64,000 nt of DNA from Sulfurovum sp. (GTDB lineage: Bacteria; Campylobacterota; Campylobacteria; Campylobacterales; Sulfurovaceae), in contig JAJPEU010000007.1 of the NCBI GenBank assembly GCA_021166685.1, positions 1-64,000 on the forward strand. Direction: 5' to 3'. Position 1 is the stretch's first letter, and each line of letters begins with the position of its first letter. Below the pieces are notes generated by a model. It saw only the letters and a program-made list of their open reading frames with translations, ran no database searches and was not told where the DNA came from. This document shows, piece after piece, positions 30,458-40,190 of the stretch. Position numbers and translations under genes: made by a program.

Positions 30458-30523
30458 TCCTAAAAAATCTATGCCGTCAAAGCAGAATCAAAAATTAGGT
30501 TTAGGCCTAAAAAGAGAAAGAAA

Positions 30524-31330
30524 ATGAAAAAAATTAAATCTGTTTATATACTATTGTTAAGCACCCTGTGGTTTATCGTTGGATGCGGTTCTGATGATAC
30601 TCCAAAACCAAATACGCCAAAAAATAAACCGGGATTTCATACCGACCGATCAAAATTTATTGCAACCATGGATGCAGCCGCATCAGACAAGCAAGGAAGA
30701 AACAACTATATTGATGAATTTATTGCCAAATCAGACGTTCAGTGCCAACGCTATTTGGACAGACCTCTGAGAAAATCCGAAAGCAAATCAAAAAGTGCAC
30801 TCTATATGAATCTATTTGATGCCGTAAGTGCAGTGTTTGGCACGAAAGATGTTACAGACAGCGCCAAAAAACTGTATATGAAAAATCCAAACGGCGAAAA
30901 TGAAGCAAAAATGGCCTATGAAAAAGCGCTGTCTTTTGAAATCAAACGCGGTGTAGAGATTGCCAGAGAACGCTATGCCCAAACCATGCTAATCAAAAAA
31001 AACAGACTCATAGAAAGCTATACGGCTGCTATGCTTGAGCAGGATATACAAAACTACGATAAATTATGCGATTATGAATACGGCCTCGTAGAGATCAACA
31101 ATATTCTTAAAAAAGCACAAACACCAACCTCTGTACAACCTTTTTCTTCAAGACTGACCATAGATCCTTCTTCTATCAAAAATAAAGTAGAAGCTGTCAC
31201 CATCGAAGCGAAAAGCAAAGAAGAAAAAAAGAAAAAGAAAAAGAAAAATATACAAAGTGAAGAAGAAATGCAAATCATAGAAACATCTCTTGATGACAAT
31301 ACTTCTTTGGCCGCCAATCTTCAAAACTAA
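30524..31330 (+). CDS. Hypothetical lipoprotein with helical, Lys-rich tail
   Basis: The 268-residue product has a signal peptide with lipobox (LWFIVGCGSDD). The rest is predicted mostly helical and charged, with a run of Lys residues near 230-240 encoded by an A-rich stretch (31220-31250). I do not recognise the family, and no catalytic motif is visible. The promoter and 105-nt gap upstream suggest independent transcription; ruvX follows 55 nt later. Confidence 0.75.
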   Translation: MKKIKSVYILLLSTLWFIVGCGSDDTPKPNTPKNKPGFHTDRSKFIATMDAAASDKQGRNNYIDEFIAKSDVQCQRYLDRPLRKSESKSKSALYMNLFDAVSAVFGTKDVTDSAKKLYMKNPNGENEAKMAYEKALSFEIKRGVEIARERYAQTMLIKKNRLIESYTAAMLEQDIQNYDKLCDYEYGLVEINNILKKAQTPTSVQPFSSRLTIDPSSIKNKVEAVTIEAKSKEEKKKKKKKNIQSEEEMQIIETSLDDNTSLAANLQN

Positions 31331-31331
31331 T

Positions 31332-31337
31332 TATAAT
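31332..31337 (+). promoter_or_regulatory. Probable ruvX -10 box
   Basis: TATAAT in the 55-nt gap between the lipoprotein gene and ruvX, 49 nt before the ruvX ATG. Confidence 0.4.
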
Positions 31338-31385
31338 TGCTGTGAACATGATTTACTTTTGTAGCAAAAAGGATGTAATCTCTTT

Positions 31386-31772
31386 ATGAAATCAGCCGGT
31401 ATCGACATTGGACTTAAGCGTATTGGCGTAGCGATTTGCTTAGATGACAAAATTGTTATGCCTCAAAATGCCATTCTCAGAAAGAACCGCAATCAAGCTG
31501 CACAGGATGTAAAAACTTTTTTACACGAATGGGAGATAGAAAAACTAATCGTCGGAATACCCAAAGACGGCGGCAGCAGCAACGAGATGGAACGCCGGAT
31601 CAAACACTTTGTTTCTCTTTTGGCTCTTGATATCGAAATCATCTATCAAGACGAACAAGGCTCCAGTCTTGAAGCCAAAGAGCTTACGATGGGAGAGTTT
31701 AAACATAAACGCGATGGCAGGCTTGATTCTGTGGCTGCAAAGATCATTTTGGAGAGATTTCTGCGCTTATAA
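31386..31772 (+). CDS. ruvX: Holliday junction resolvase-like RuvX (YqgF)
   Basis: The 128-residue RNase H-fold protein begins with SAGIDIGLKRIGVAICLDD, holding the first catalytic Asp. LIVGIPKDGGSSNEMERRI and DEQGSSLEAKEL follow. YqgF family members process 16S rRNA precursor and may resolve Holliday junctions. In Helicobacter ruvX follows dprA; here dprA is about 12 kb away. Confidence 0.9.
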   Translation: MKSAGIDIGLKRIGVAICLDDKIVMPQNAILRKNRNQAAQDVKTFLHEWEIEKLIVGIPKDGGSSNEMERRIKHFVSLLALDIEIIYQDEQGSSLEAKELTMGEFKHKRDGRLDSVAAKIILERFLRL

Positions 31773-31779
31773 AGCCTTT

Positions 31780-31811
31780 TGTCCATCCAAAAAACAGTGG
31801 CGGACATTTTT
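31780..31811 (+). terminator. Probable intrinsic terminator after ruvX
   Basis: TGTCC..CC pairs with GG.GGACA around an A-rich loop, followed by TTTTT (31807-31811), in the 40-nt gap between convergent ruvX and the ABC permease gene. Confidence 0.55.
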
Positions 31812-31812
31812 G

Positions 31813-33042
31813 TTATTCATACCTTAAAGCATCAATCGGATTCATATTGGCTGCTTTACGTGCAGGAATGATCCCGAATACAATACCGATCAGCATCGAA
31901 AAAAATAAGGCAACCATCGTAATTGTCGGATTGATTACCAGTATAATATCAAGCCAAAGAGTTACGCCAAAGGTGATTGCAACACCCAATACAATTCCCA
32001 CGACCCCCCCCAATCCTGAAAGCACAATCGACTCGATGAGAAACTGTATTAAAATATCTTTTGCCATTGCTCCTACTGCCATACGAATGCCTATCTCTCT
32101 TGTGCGCTCCGTAACCGAAACAAGCATGATATTCATGATGCCGATTCCTCCGACTATCAAAGAAATTGCGGCTACTGCGCCCAGCATGATTGTCAATATC
32201 GTAGTAACTTCTGAAATCGTATCAATAAGTGCCGTCATGCTCCTTACTGAAAAATTATCTTCGTCTGCTGAATCTATATGTCTTCTTTCTCTAAGGAGCT
32301 GCTCTATTTGAACTTTAGCCTCAACAAGCGGAATATTCTCTTTTACCGCAGCCATCATGAGGTGGATATTGTCGCTGCCGCTAATGCGCCGTTGAAACAA
32401 AGAAAAAGGAACCAGCAGCATATCGTCTTGATCTGAACCAAATGTGTTGGCACCCTTGGTCTCAAGAACGCCTACAACTTCGCAAGAAAAGTTTTTAAGA
32501 CGTATTCTCTTGCCGACAACCGATTCAGAAGGCGCAAAAAGTGTTTTAACAACAGTTTGGCCTACGATGCACACATTTTGTCCTGTTCTTAGTTCACTTT
32601 TATCAAATACTCTTCCCTCCTGCAAATTCCAGTTTTGTGCAACCAGATAGTCATTTTCAACGCCTCTGATGTTTGTACGATAATTTTGATCTTTATAGAT
32701 GATGGTCATCAAAGCATTTTCTACCGGCGAAATAGCCCTGAGTGCATACAAAGAGGATCTTAATGTTTCAAGATCCTTTTTTTTGAAAGGTATCTCTATG
32801 GCACCCCGATTGCCTGGCCCACGTTGTTGTCCCGGCATAATATAAAGCGTATTACTCCCCAGTTTTTCGACACTTTGCGTAATTGATTTGCTTGCTCCTT
32901 TGCCTATATTTACCATTGCGATCACGGAGGCAATACCAATCACTATCCCGATTGCAGTCAGCAAAGAACGCATCAGATTACGCCTAATCTCGCGTAATGC
33001 CTGAAAAAATGCATTACGAAGCACGATTGACCTCTTTTTCAA
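31813..33042 (-). CDS. MacB-type ABC exporter permease
   Basis: The 409-residue permease has the MacB/FtsX layout: one N-terminal helix (LLTAIGIVIGIASVIAMVNIG), a large periplasmic domain (about 45-280) and three C-terminal helices (from about 285; TERTREIGIRMAVGAMAKDIL). In E. coli MacB the ATPase and permease are one chain; here they are separate genes. It overlaps the ATPase gene by 29 nt. With the adaptor encoded first in the operon it should form a tripartite exporter of peptides, macrolides or lipoprotein-like substrates; the substrate is unknown. Confidence 0.87.
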   Translation of the reverse strand: MKKRSIVLRNAFFQALREIRRNLMRSLLTAIGIVIGIASVIAMVNIGKGASKSITQSVEKLGSNTLYIMPGQQRGPGNRGAIEIPFKKKDLETLRSSLYALRAISPVENALMTIIYKDQNYRTNIRGVENDYLVAQNWNLQEGRVFDKSELRTGQNVCIVGQTVVKTLFAPSESVVGKRIRLKNFSCEVVGVLETKGANTFGSDQDDMLLVPFSLFQRRISGSDNIHLMMAAVKENIPLVEAKVQIEQLLRERRHIDSADEDNFSVRSMTALIDTISEVTTILTIMLGAVAAISLIVGGIGIMNIMLVSVTERTREIGIRMAVGAMAKDILIQFLIESIVLSGLGGVVGIVLGVAITFGVTLWLDIILVINPTITMVALFFSMLIGIVFGIIPARKAANMNPIDALRYE

Positions 33043-33694
33043 TCATTCCATCGCGCAGATGTATCGTTCTTGAGGCATATGCAGCAATATCCTCTTCATG
33101 CGTAACCATAATTACCGTAATGCCCTGCTTGTTAAATGTCGTAATCAATTCCATGATCTCATGGCCGCGCTTGGTATCAAGATTGCCCGTAGGCTCATCA
33201 GCGATCAGAACTTTTGGGCGGGTCACCATTGCTCTGGCGATAGCCACACGCTGCTGCTGTCCGCCCGAAAGCTGTCCGGGCTCATAAAAAACTCTATCTT
33301 TCAATCCTACTTTTTCAAGGGCTTCGTGGGCCATTTTTTTGCATGTCATTGCATCTAATCCCTGATAGATCAATGGTATTTCAACATTTTCAAGAGAGGT
33401 GGTTTTTTTCAAAAGATTGTATCCCTGAAAAATAAATCCCAAAACATGACGTCTAAACAAAGCGCGCTGGTCTTGATTGAGATTGCCAACCTCTGTATCA
33501 AAAAACAAATATTTACCGCTGCTGGGGACATCCAAAGTGCCCAAAATATTAAGCAGTGTCGATTTGCCGCTTCCACTGGGCCCCATGATGGCGACAAATT
33601 CTCCCTCTTCAATTTTTAAATTGATCCCTTGGAGCACTGTTGTTGCAGTCTCTCCTGCTCCATAGGTTTTCTCTATATTTTCCAGTACAATCAT
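33014..33694 (-). CDS. MacB/LolD-type ABC transporter ATPase
   Basis: The 226-residue ATPase has a Walker A GPSGSGKSTL, signature LSGGQQQRVAIARAM and Walker B VLIADEPTGNLD, followed by the switch His in VTHEED. It energises the permease encoded downstream. Its start overlaps the adaptor stop by 4 nt. Confidence 0.93.
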   Translation of the reverse strand: MIVLENIEKTYGAGETATTVLQGINLKIEEGEFVAIMGPSGSGKSTLLNILGTLDVPSSGKYLFFDTEVGNLNQDQRALFRRHVLGFIFQGYNLLKKTTSLENVEIPLIYQGLDAMTCKKMAHEALEKVGLKDRVFYEPGQLSGGQQQRVAIARAMVTRPKVLIADEPTGNLDTKRGHEIMELITTFNKQGITVIMVTHEEDIAAYASRTIHLRDGMIEKEVNRAS

Positions 33695-34899
33695 AATCGT
33701 TTTTCCTGGCTTATGATTACTCCGTCATTTTCATTAAGTCCTTCTGCATCAATCGCACTGATAGGACCGTTGTGCCCCAGGACTTTAACATAAATCTTTC
33801 TGAGTTCACCATTTTTAAGAATCCAAACGTGAGGCTTTGGATCGATTTTTATCTTCTCTTCTTCTGCGCTGCTAAAAAGATTTTTGGTTTTTGGCTGAAC
33901 CGGGATATAAAGCAGTGCGGCTCTTTTAATAATAAATGCATCTTTAACTTCCCGAATAACAATATCTGCATCTACACTCATTCCGGGTCTCAATAAAAGT
34001 TCTTTATTGTTTACCTCCATAATAGCTTTATAGGTCACAACACTTTCTAAAATTTCAGAATTGATGCGCACCTGCTTGATTGCTGCATTAAATAGTCTCT
34101 CAGAATAGGCATCAACACTAAAAGTAGCCCGTTGTCCCGCTTTTATTTTTGCAATGTCTGCCTCATCAATGCTGATTTGAAGCTCCATGTTGGTCAAGTC
34201 TTTGGCGATACTAAAGAGTACCGGGGTCTGAAAAGAAGCTGCAACCGTTTGCCCCGGATCAATATTGCGTACCAAAATCGTCCCGTCCACAGGAGAATAG
34301 ACTTTTGTTTTTTTTAAATCATACTCGGCTGATGTGAGCGCGTGTTTGGCTTGTTCTATCTGGGCATTGGCATTAGCAATCTGTGCCTGGGCCAAGAGAT
34401 AATTTCCCCAATCGCGGTCCCAGTCACTTTGCGTAGGCAATGCGCCTTTTGAAGTGCTTTTAAGTTTTTTATTTCGCTCCATCGTTGTTTGTGCCTGATA
34501 GTACTGCGCCTGGGCACTTTGCAGCGATGCATTGGCTATCTCCAGTGACGCCTTTGCTCTATCAAAGACACTTTGGTATTTTGTAATATCCAGCACAGCC
34601 AACAGTTGTCCTTTTTTAACCTCATCGTTATAATCAACGAGCACCTCTTCTATCGTACCGGAAACTTCAGTTCCCACATCAACACTTTCTACCGGCTGAA
34701 TATATCCGCTGGCAGAAACTGTCAGTTCGAGGTTTCCTCTTTTTAGCGGATCTGTTACATAATGATACTGCGCATGTTTTGACCCTTTTACAAAGAAAAT
34801 ATAGCCGCCTATCCCTGCTGCTAAAAACAAAATACTAAAAAAAATGACCCATCTTGCTTTATAACTCTTATAATTAATGATTTTTTGCATCTCTTCCAT
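33691..34899 (-). CDS. MacA-like periplasmic adaptor (HlyD family)
   Basis: The 402-residue protein has an N-terminal membrane helix (VIFFSILFLAAGIGGYIFF). Biotinyl-lipoyl-like halves (SVDVGTEVSGTIEEVLV and VYSPVDGTILVRNIDPGQTV) flank a coiled-coil hairpin of about 110 residues rich in Ala and Gln. A beta-barrel and membrane-proximal domain complete it. It links the MacB-type pair to an outer-membrane channel, possibly the TolC-like protein encoded at 40187. First gene of a three-gene operon. Confidence 0.88.
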   Translation of the reverse strand: MEEMQKIINYKSYKARWVIFFSILFLAAGIGGYIFFVKGSKHAQYHYVTDPLKRGNLELTVSASGYIQPVESVDVGTEVSGTIEEVLVDYNDEVKKGQLLAVLDITKYQSVFDRAKASLEIANASLQSAQAQYYQAQTTMERNKKLKSTSKGALPTQSDWDRDWGNYLLAQAQIANANAQIEQAKHALTSAEYDLKKTKVYSPVDGTILVRNIDPGQTVAASFQTPVLFSIAKDLTNMELQISIDEADIAKIKAGQRATFSVDAYSERLFNAAIKQVRINSEILESVVTYKAIMEVNNKELLLRPGMSVDADIVIREVKDAFIIKRAALLYIPVQPKTKNLFSSAEEEKIKIDPKPHVWILKNGELRKIYVKVLGHNGPISAIDAEGLNENDGVIISQEKRL

Positions 34900-34953
34900 A
34901 TTTTACCTTTTACTTTGCACATCAACACGACACAACACAACTTTTTCGCTATT

Positions 34954-35151
34954 TTACATATACGAATATATTTCTATCGCTCCGATTGAGATTGGCCGCA
35001 GTGTCAATTTGAAACTTTTGTTATCATCATAGCAAGAACATGTTAAATTTTCACCTAAGATTCTGGCGCTTTCTTCCTTGGCTATTGTGCTCCAAAGTAT
35101 CCCTGTTTGCACAAACTCCAGTACATCTAGACTCCTATCGTTACGCTGCCT
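34954..35151 (-). pseudogene. Start-less 65-codon coding remnant
   Basis: In the 273-nt gap between the MFS gene and the adaptor gene, one minus-strand frame is open for 65 codons to a TAA at 34954-34956. It includes LDVLEFVQTGILWSTIAKEE and SIGAIEIYSYM, with no ATG. A GTG near the middle could start a 52-residue product but is poorly placed relative to a GGAG. It reads like the C-terminal end of a lost gene. I do not recognise the family. Confidence 0.3.
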
Positions 35152-35172
35152 TTATCAAAAAATCTAACAATT

Positions 35173-36342
35173 TTATTCTTCTGGCAACGGATTTCTGTTT
35201 CTCAAGACAACAATAAAAAGCAACAGCACTACAAGTGTACCAAGAAATGAATAACGCAATGCCGTATCCATTCCAAAATACTCCCATATCATTCCGCCCA
35301 CATACGCGCCCACCGCTCCAAAAAGCGCGACTCCTGCATAAAATATCCCATAAACCGATCCTTTATTCTGTGCCTTATTGGCAATGTGCACACGGTTGGC
35401 ATTGAGCGACGCAACGGTAAAGAGCCCCAAAAACGCGAAAGCAAACCAGGTCGAAAGCGGGTTTTGAAGATACAAAAGCCCTTGTGCCGCAACACCGCTT
35501 GCATAGGCAAAAAACATGATGCGATTCACACCGATCCTGTCGATCCATGTTCCGATAAGATAACTTGTTGCAGTCTGAATGCCTGTTGATACGACAAAAA
35601 GAAGAGGTATCAGTGCTGTTGCTATTCCCACCTGTTTTGACTGCATCGTAAAAAACGCATCAGAAAACATGAAAAAGACAAAGAAAAAATAAACAAATAA
35701 AGGCTTAACGGTTTGTTTGTCCTGAGCACCGAATGTAAGCTTGCTGCGTTGTTCTTTTGGAACTTTTGGTACATCCTTTGTAAAAAAGATCATAAGCATC
35801 AAACCGATGGCCCCCGGAATAAGAGTGGCATAAAAAATATTTCTTATCACACTCTCGCTTTGGCCGAAAGTCGCAAGCAGCCCAAAAAGTATCAAGGTTC
35901 CGCTCAGTTCTCCTGCGATATCAAGCATCTTGTGAAATCCAAAGGTCTTTCCTGAGGCATTTTCTTTACTATACGCTGCTATCATAAGATCTTTTGGTGC
36001 GGATCGGAGTCCTTTGCCAAAACGCTCAAGCGATTGAAGCGCAGTAATCTGCTGATAATTAGCAGTAAGCCCTATCAGCGGTTTGGCAAGGGCAGAAAGT
36101 CCATATCCCGCTACCACGAAGGGTTTGACGATCCCATAACGGTCACTCAAATATCCTGAAAGCAGCCGCATCGCATACGATACAAATGTCGCAACCGCCA
36201 CAATGAGCCCCAGTTTATCCATCCCCTCATGAAGTACAAGTACCACAAAGATCGGCATTATGGGCTGGATCATCGCCGTAGCCATATCGGTAAAATAACT
36301 CACCCAGCCCAGCATGATAACATTCTTATCAATTGATTTCAT
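35173..36342 (-). CDS. Major facilitator superfamily transporter
   Basis: The 389-residue protein has about twelve hydrophobic segments and an MFS motif between helices 2 and 3 (GYLSDRYGIVKPF). SLERFGKGLRSAPKDLMIA resembles drug- or sugar-phosphate-type MFS exporters. The substrate cannot be read from the sequence. It lies between an RND system and an ABC exporter on the same strand, suggesting an efflux role by context. Confidence 0.8.
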   Translation of the reverse strand: MKSIDKNVIMLGWVSYFTDMATAMIQPIMPIFVVLVLHEGMDKLGLIVAVATFVSYAMRLLSGYLSDRYGIVKPFVVAGYGLSALAKPLIGLTANYQQITALQSLERFGKGLRSAPKDLMIAAYSKENASGKTFGFHKMLDIAGELSGTLILFGLLATFGQSESVIRNIFYATLIPGAIGLMLMIFFTKDVPKVPKEQRSKLTFGAQDKQTVKPLFVYFFFVFFMFSDAFFTMQSKQVGIATALIPLLFVVSTGIQTATSYLIGTWIDRIGVNRIMFFAYASGVAAQGLLYLQNPLSTWFAFAFLGLFTVASLNANRVHIANKAQNKGSVYGIFYAGVALFGAVGAYVGGMIWEYFGMDTALRYSFLGTLVVLLLFIVVLRNRNPLPEE

Positions 36343-36432
36343 TTTTTACATTCCATTGATATCAAGCTGCTCTTTAGCTGCTGCTCTTCCAGGCCCGATA
36401 CCTCCGTACACACCCTTATGAAAACGTACACA

Positions 36433-39400
36433 CTACACCTCTCCTACCTCGTACCATTTTCGAATCCATCCATCAAAAGGCGCAATGAGCTTATAAATCA
36501 CAGGTACGACAAGCAAGGTTAGCACCATGGAACTCAACAATCCCCCTATTACTGCGATGGCCATGGGCGCCTTGGTTTCACTTCCAAGCCCTGTTGCCAT
36601 AGCCAGTGGCACCATTGCAAATACCATTGCAAGAGTTGTCATCAAAATCGGCCTAAGTCTTTTTTCTCCTGCTTCAAGAAGTGCTTCATCTGTGTTTTTC
36701 CCTTTTTGCATCGCCTCATTGGCAAAATCCACCAATAAAACAGCATTTTTCCCCACCATCCCCATCAGCAGCATAAAACCTATCATCACAAAAAGACTAA
36801 ATTGCAATTCGCTCACATAAAGCGCGAGCATTACTCCGATGATACTGAGCGGCAGTGAAACTATAATGATCACGGGCTGAATCAAAGACTCATATAAAAT
36901 AGCCAAGACAATAAACATCAAAATGATCGACAACCCTAATGCAGCGCTAAAGGCTTCCCCCGTCTTAACCATCTCCTCTGCAAACCCGGTAAATTTGTAA
37001 GTGACTCCTTCAGGCAGCAATTCATCTATTTTTTCTTTTGTATAATTGACCGCTCCGCCAAGATCGAGTCCAAACAGATCAGCGTACACGCTCACCTGCC
37101 TTTGTCTGTCAAAATGATAAATACTTGCCAAGGAAGCACTTGAAACAAAGTTTACCAAGCCGTCAAGATAAACAAGTTCTCCATTTTGTGCCCGAAGCTG
37201 AATTTTTTTGAGGTCTTCGATTGTCATTCGGTGCGCATCATCAAATCTAAGGGTAATATTGTATTGTTTCCCGTTTTCTTCAAAATGCGAAATCTCCAAA
37301 TCACTTGAAAAGGCGATAGAGATCGCTTCTGCTATTTGGGAAGCCGTGATTCCCGCCCTACTGGCATTTTCACGCAATATCTGAATGTCTATTTGCGGTT
37401 TTCCTTCATCTAAATTCGTATCGATATCGACAAACCCTTTTTTCTGAGCAAGATAGTGCGTTAAATTATGTGTGGCCTCCTTAAGCGCCTCGAGCGAATC
37501 AGATTTTAAAACAATCTGATAAGGTACGCTGACTCCTGTTCCTTTAATATTTGGAATTGCGGCAGCCGTAATATAGAGTGATTTTTGATAAGGTTTAAGT
37601 TTTTCACGTAAATTCTGGACAATCTCTTCTTGATTGAGCACCCGTTGTTTTTTCGGCGTTAATTTGACATAGACAACTGATTTGTGTATCTCCTGGGCGC
37701 TATTGTATCCCACGCTCAATGTCGTATAAAGTATATTCTGATCCTCTTTAACCAATGCCTCAATCTCTTTGGACTGTCTGATCATCTCTTCTAGAGGAAT
37801 ACCCGCATTGGCCCTGATTTGCACTTCAAATTCTGCATTGTCTTCTTTGGGAATAAAGTCCATACCTATTTTAGGAAAAAGACTCAAACTTCCTATAAAA
37901 ACAGCCAATACAAAAATGATCGTGAAAATCTTAAACCTCAACACAAAGCGCAATGCCGCCGCATAAATATTTTCTATTCCCCTAAAAAAAGGTTCGGTCA
38001 CTGTATACAATCGGCTCTCTTTTTTGTGAAGCGTCCGTGCGCTCAAACTGGGAATAAAACTTAGTGCTATCGTATAAGAAATAATAACCGCGAACCCAAC
38101 GGTCATAGCAAAAGATTCAAAGAATTTCCCCACAATCCCGCTCATATTTGCTACGGGAATGAAAACGGCTAAAAGCATTGCCGAGATAGCTAAAATGGCA
38201 AAAGAGATCTCTTTGACTCCCTCATAAGCCGCCTCTAGTCTTCCCATGCCTGCTTCAAGCTTTTTGTAAATATTTTCTATCACAACTACCGCATCATCAA
38301 TGATGATACCAATAGCAAGCGTAAGCCCGATCAGTGTCATTTTATTGAGATCATAACCCATAAAGTGCATTAAAGCAATCGTGCCGAATATGGAAGTGGG
38401 TATGGAAAGTGCCGAAACAAGCGTAATGGTCATATTGCGCAAAAAAACAAAGATGATAATGACAGCCAAAAATGCACCATAAACCAAATCGAATTCTACA
38501 TCTTTGAGAGAATTTAGAATAAACGGTGAAGTATCATTGAGCATATTGATCTCAAATCTCTCTCCCGCAAGCTGTTGCAAAAAAGGCATTTCTGCTTTCA
38601 CCTTTGAAACAATTTCTAACGTATTGGTACCCGAAATTTTTTGCACCTCAAGCATGATCCCCTCTACGCCATCATAAGAAGCATAGCTTTTGGCATCACT
38701 CAAACCGTCTTCAATTCTAGCAAGATCTTTTAGCCTAATACTTTTTTTGATATGGATATTTTCAAGCTCTTTAACACTCAACACGTCCGCTTTGGTTTTA
38801 AGAATAAACTCTTTTTCTTTGTTAATGAGTTTTCCTCCGCCGATTTTAATATTTTCTTCCGCAACAATACTATTGAGTTCCCTAACGCTTATGCCGTATT
38901 GATTAAGCTTAGTGATGTCTGGATAAATCTTGATCTCTCTGTCTTTATAACCGATAATATTGATCGCCCCCACGCCATTAATCTTTTGAAGTACCGGTTT
39001 AACTTTTTCATCGGCAAATACCATCAAATTTTGCACTGTGTCATTTTTTGCCGTAACAAAAACATTGATAACCGATGCGCCTCCAATATCGAGCTTGCTC
39101 ACCAACGGTGTTTCAGCATCTTTAGGAAGAGAAACTGCAGAAACCTTGTCTCTCACGTCATTGGTCGCTTCATCGATATTGCGCTCCAAAAAGAATTTGA
39201 CCGTTACGATACTCACTCCATCGCTGCTTGTGGAGATGATAGAATCCACCCCGCCTATTCTTGAGATTGCCTCTTCTATTTTTTCGGTCACCTCCGATTC
39301 GATCGTGGTTGGTTCAGCTCCCGGATAAACAGTTTTGATCGTGACCAAGGGAAAATCAACATTAGGAAAAAGTGCTGCGGGCATGGATTTGAAACTTATC

Positions 39401-39471
39401 CACCCAAAGATAACCAAAGTCAGCGCATACATTAATGTGGTGATCGGTCGATTTATGGCAAATTTATACAT
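36433..39471 (-). CDS. RND-family multidrug efflux pump
   Basis: The 1012-residue AcrB/MexB-type (HAE1) transporter has twelve membrane helices in two repeats and two large periplasmic loops. Proton-relay aspartates lie in GITLAIGIIIDDAVVVIENI-like sequence (LTLAIGIIIDDAVVVIEN). The N-terminus MYKFAINRPITTLMYAL is typical. It should pump hydrophobic compounds across the envelope using the proton gradient with the adaptor and TolC-like channel encoded upstream in the same transcript. Confidence 0.94.
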   Translation of the reverse strand: MYKFAINRPITTLMYALTLVIFGWISFKSMPAALFPNVDFPLVTIKTVYPGAEPTTIESEVTEKIEEAISRIGGVDSIISTSSDGVSIVTVKFFLERNIDEATNDVRDKVSAVSLPKDAETPLVSKLDIGGASVINVFVTAKNDTVQNLMVFADEKVKPVLQKINGVGAINIIGYKDREIKIYPDITKLNQYGISVRELNSIVAEENIKIGGGKLINKEKEFILKTKADVLSVKELENIHIKKSIRLKDLARIEDGLSDAKSYASYDGVEGIMLEVQKISGTNTLEIVSKVKAEMPFLQQLAGERFEINMLNDTSPFILNSLKDVEFDLVYGAFLAVIIIFVFLRNMTITLVSALSIPTSIFGTIALMHFMGYDLNKMTLIGLTLAIGIIIDDAVVVIENIYKKLEAGMGRLEAAYEGVKEISFAILAISAMLLAVFIPVANMSGIVGKFFESFAMTVGFAVIISYTIALSFIPSLSARTLHKKESRLYTVTEPFFRGIENIYAAALRFVLRFKIFTIIFVLAVFIGSLSLFPKIGMDFIPKEDNAEFEVQIRANAGIPLEEMIRQSKEIEALVKEDQNILYTTLSVGYNSAQEIHKSVVYVKLTPKKQRVLNQEEIVQNLREKLKPYQKSLYITAAAIPNIKGTGVSVPYQIVLKSDSLEALKEATHNLTHYLAQKKGFVDIDTNLDEGKPQIDIQILRENASRAGITASQIAEAISIAFSSDLEISHFEENGKQYNITLRFDDAHRMTIEDLKKIQLRAQNGELVYLDGLVNFVSSASLASIYHFDRQRQVSVYADLFGLDLGGAVNYTKEKIDELLPEGVTYKFTGFAEEMVKTGEAFSAALGLSIILMFIVLAILYESLIQPVIIIVSLPLSIIGVMLALYVSELQFSLFVMIGFMLLMGMVGKNAVLLVDFANEAMQKGKNTDEALLEAGEKRLRPILMTTLAMVFAMVPLAMATGLGSETKAPMAIAVIGGLLSSMVLTLLVVPVIYKLIAPFDGWIRKWYEVGEV

Positions 39472-39482
39472 ATCGTCCCTGC

Positions 39483-40190
39483 TTATTTATCATTTATGAG
39501 GATTGTTCCCTCGCCAAAAAGGCCGACCATCAAATCTTTAGCTTCAACTTCTGCGATCACTTTTCTGTTTTCCATATTCACCACAGGATAAATTTTGGAG
39601 ATTTTTCCCTCATGCATTTTTTCATCTCCATCGATTTTATATTTAAAGAGATCTCCTACTTTTACTTTGGCGTGATACTTTTGATCAAATTCCAGGATCA
39701 ATTTTCTCTCGTGTGCACTTTGTATCTTCAAAAGTGTTCGGATCATGGCCCCGCTCACCACATCCCCTTCCTCTAAGCTCTTTTCATAAATAACTCCATC
39801 AAAAGGAGCCCTTAAAACAGTTTTGTCCAAGAGTGACTTTTGGTATGCTGCTTGCACCTTGGCGTTCTCATACTTAAACGCATATTGGTCAAATTGCGAT
39901 TGGTCAATTATCTTTTTGACCTTCACCTGTCTATCATAGTCTAATTTCGCATACTTCAGTGCCACCTGCGCACCTTCAAGCATCACTTTAAGATCATCGT
40001 TTTGCAGTGTTGAGAGGACATCCTCTTTTTTGACTTCGCTTCCAACATCGACAGTCACTTTTTGCACAATACCGCTGCTGCTGAAGGCGAGATTGGCACT
40101 TTTTTGCGCTTCTACTTCAAATGTGGCGTAGACTTCTTCTGCGGACATTGCCGTTATCATCCACAGCATGCTCCATATAATTTTTTTCAT
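39483..40190 (-). CDS. RND efflux periplasmic adaptor (short form)
   Basis: The 235-residue membrane-fusion protein has a signal peptide (IIWSMLWMITAMSAEEVYA), lipoyl-like halves (VQKVTVDVGSEVKKEDVLS and RAPFDGVIYEKSLEEGDVV) and a short helical hairpin. It is shorter than the usual ~350 residues, with a reduced C-terminal domain. It overlaps the TolC-like gene by 4 nt and lies 11 nt before the RND gene, so the three form one unit. Confidence 0.88.
   Translation of the reverse strand: MKKIIWSMLWMITAMSAEEVYATFEVEAQKSANLAFSSSGIVQKVTVDVGSEVKKEDVLSTLQNDDLKVMLEGAQVALKYAKLDYDRQVKVKKIIDQSQFDQYAFKYENAKVQAAYQKSLLDKTVLRAPFDGVIYEKSLEEGDVVSGAMIRTLLKIQSAHERKLILEFDQKYHAKVKVGDLFKYKIDGDEKMHEGKISKIYPVVNMENRKVIAEVEAKDLMVGLFGEGTILINDK

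Noticed and set aside
31215-31255. A-rich run as a slippage tract
   Set aside because: The run is interrupted by G at every few bases and encodes a Lys-rich segment. No long pure homopolymer is present.
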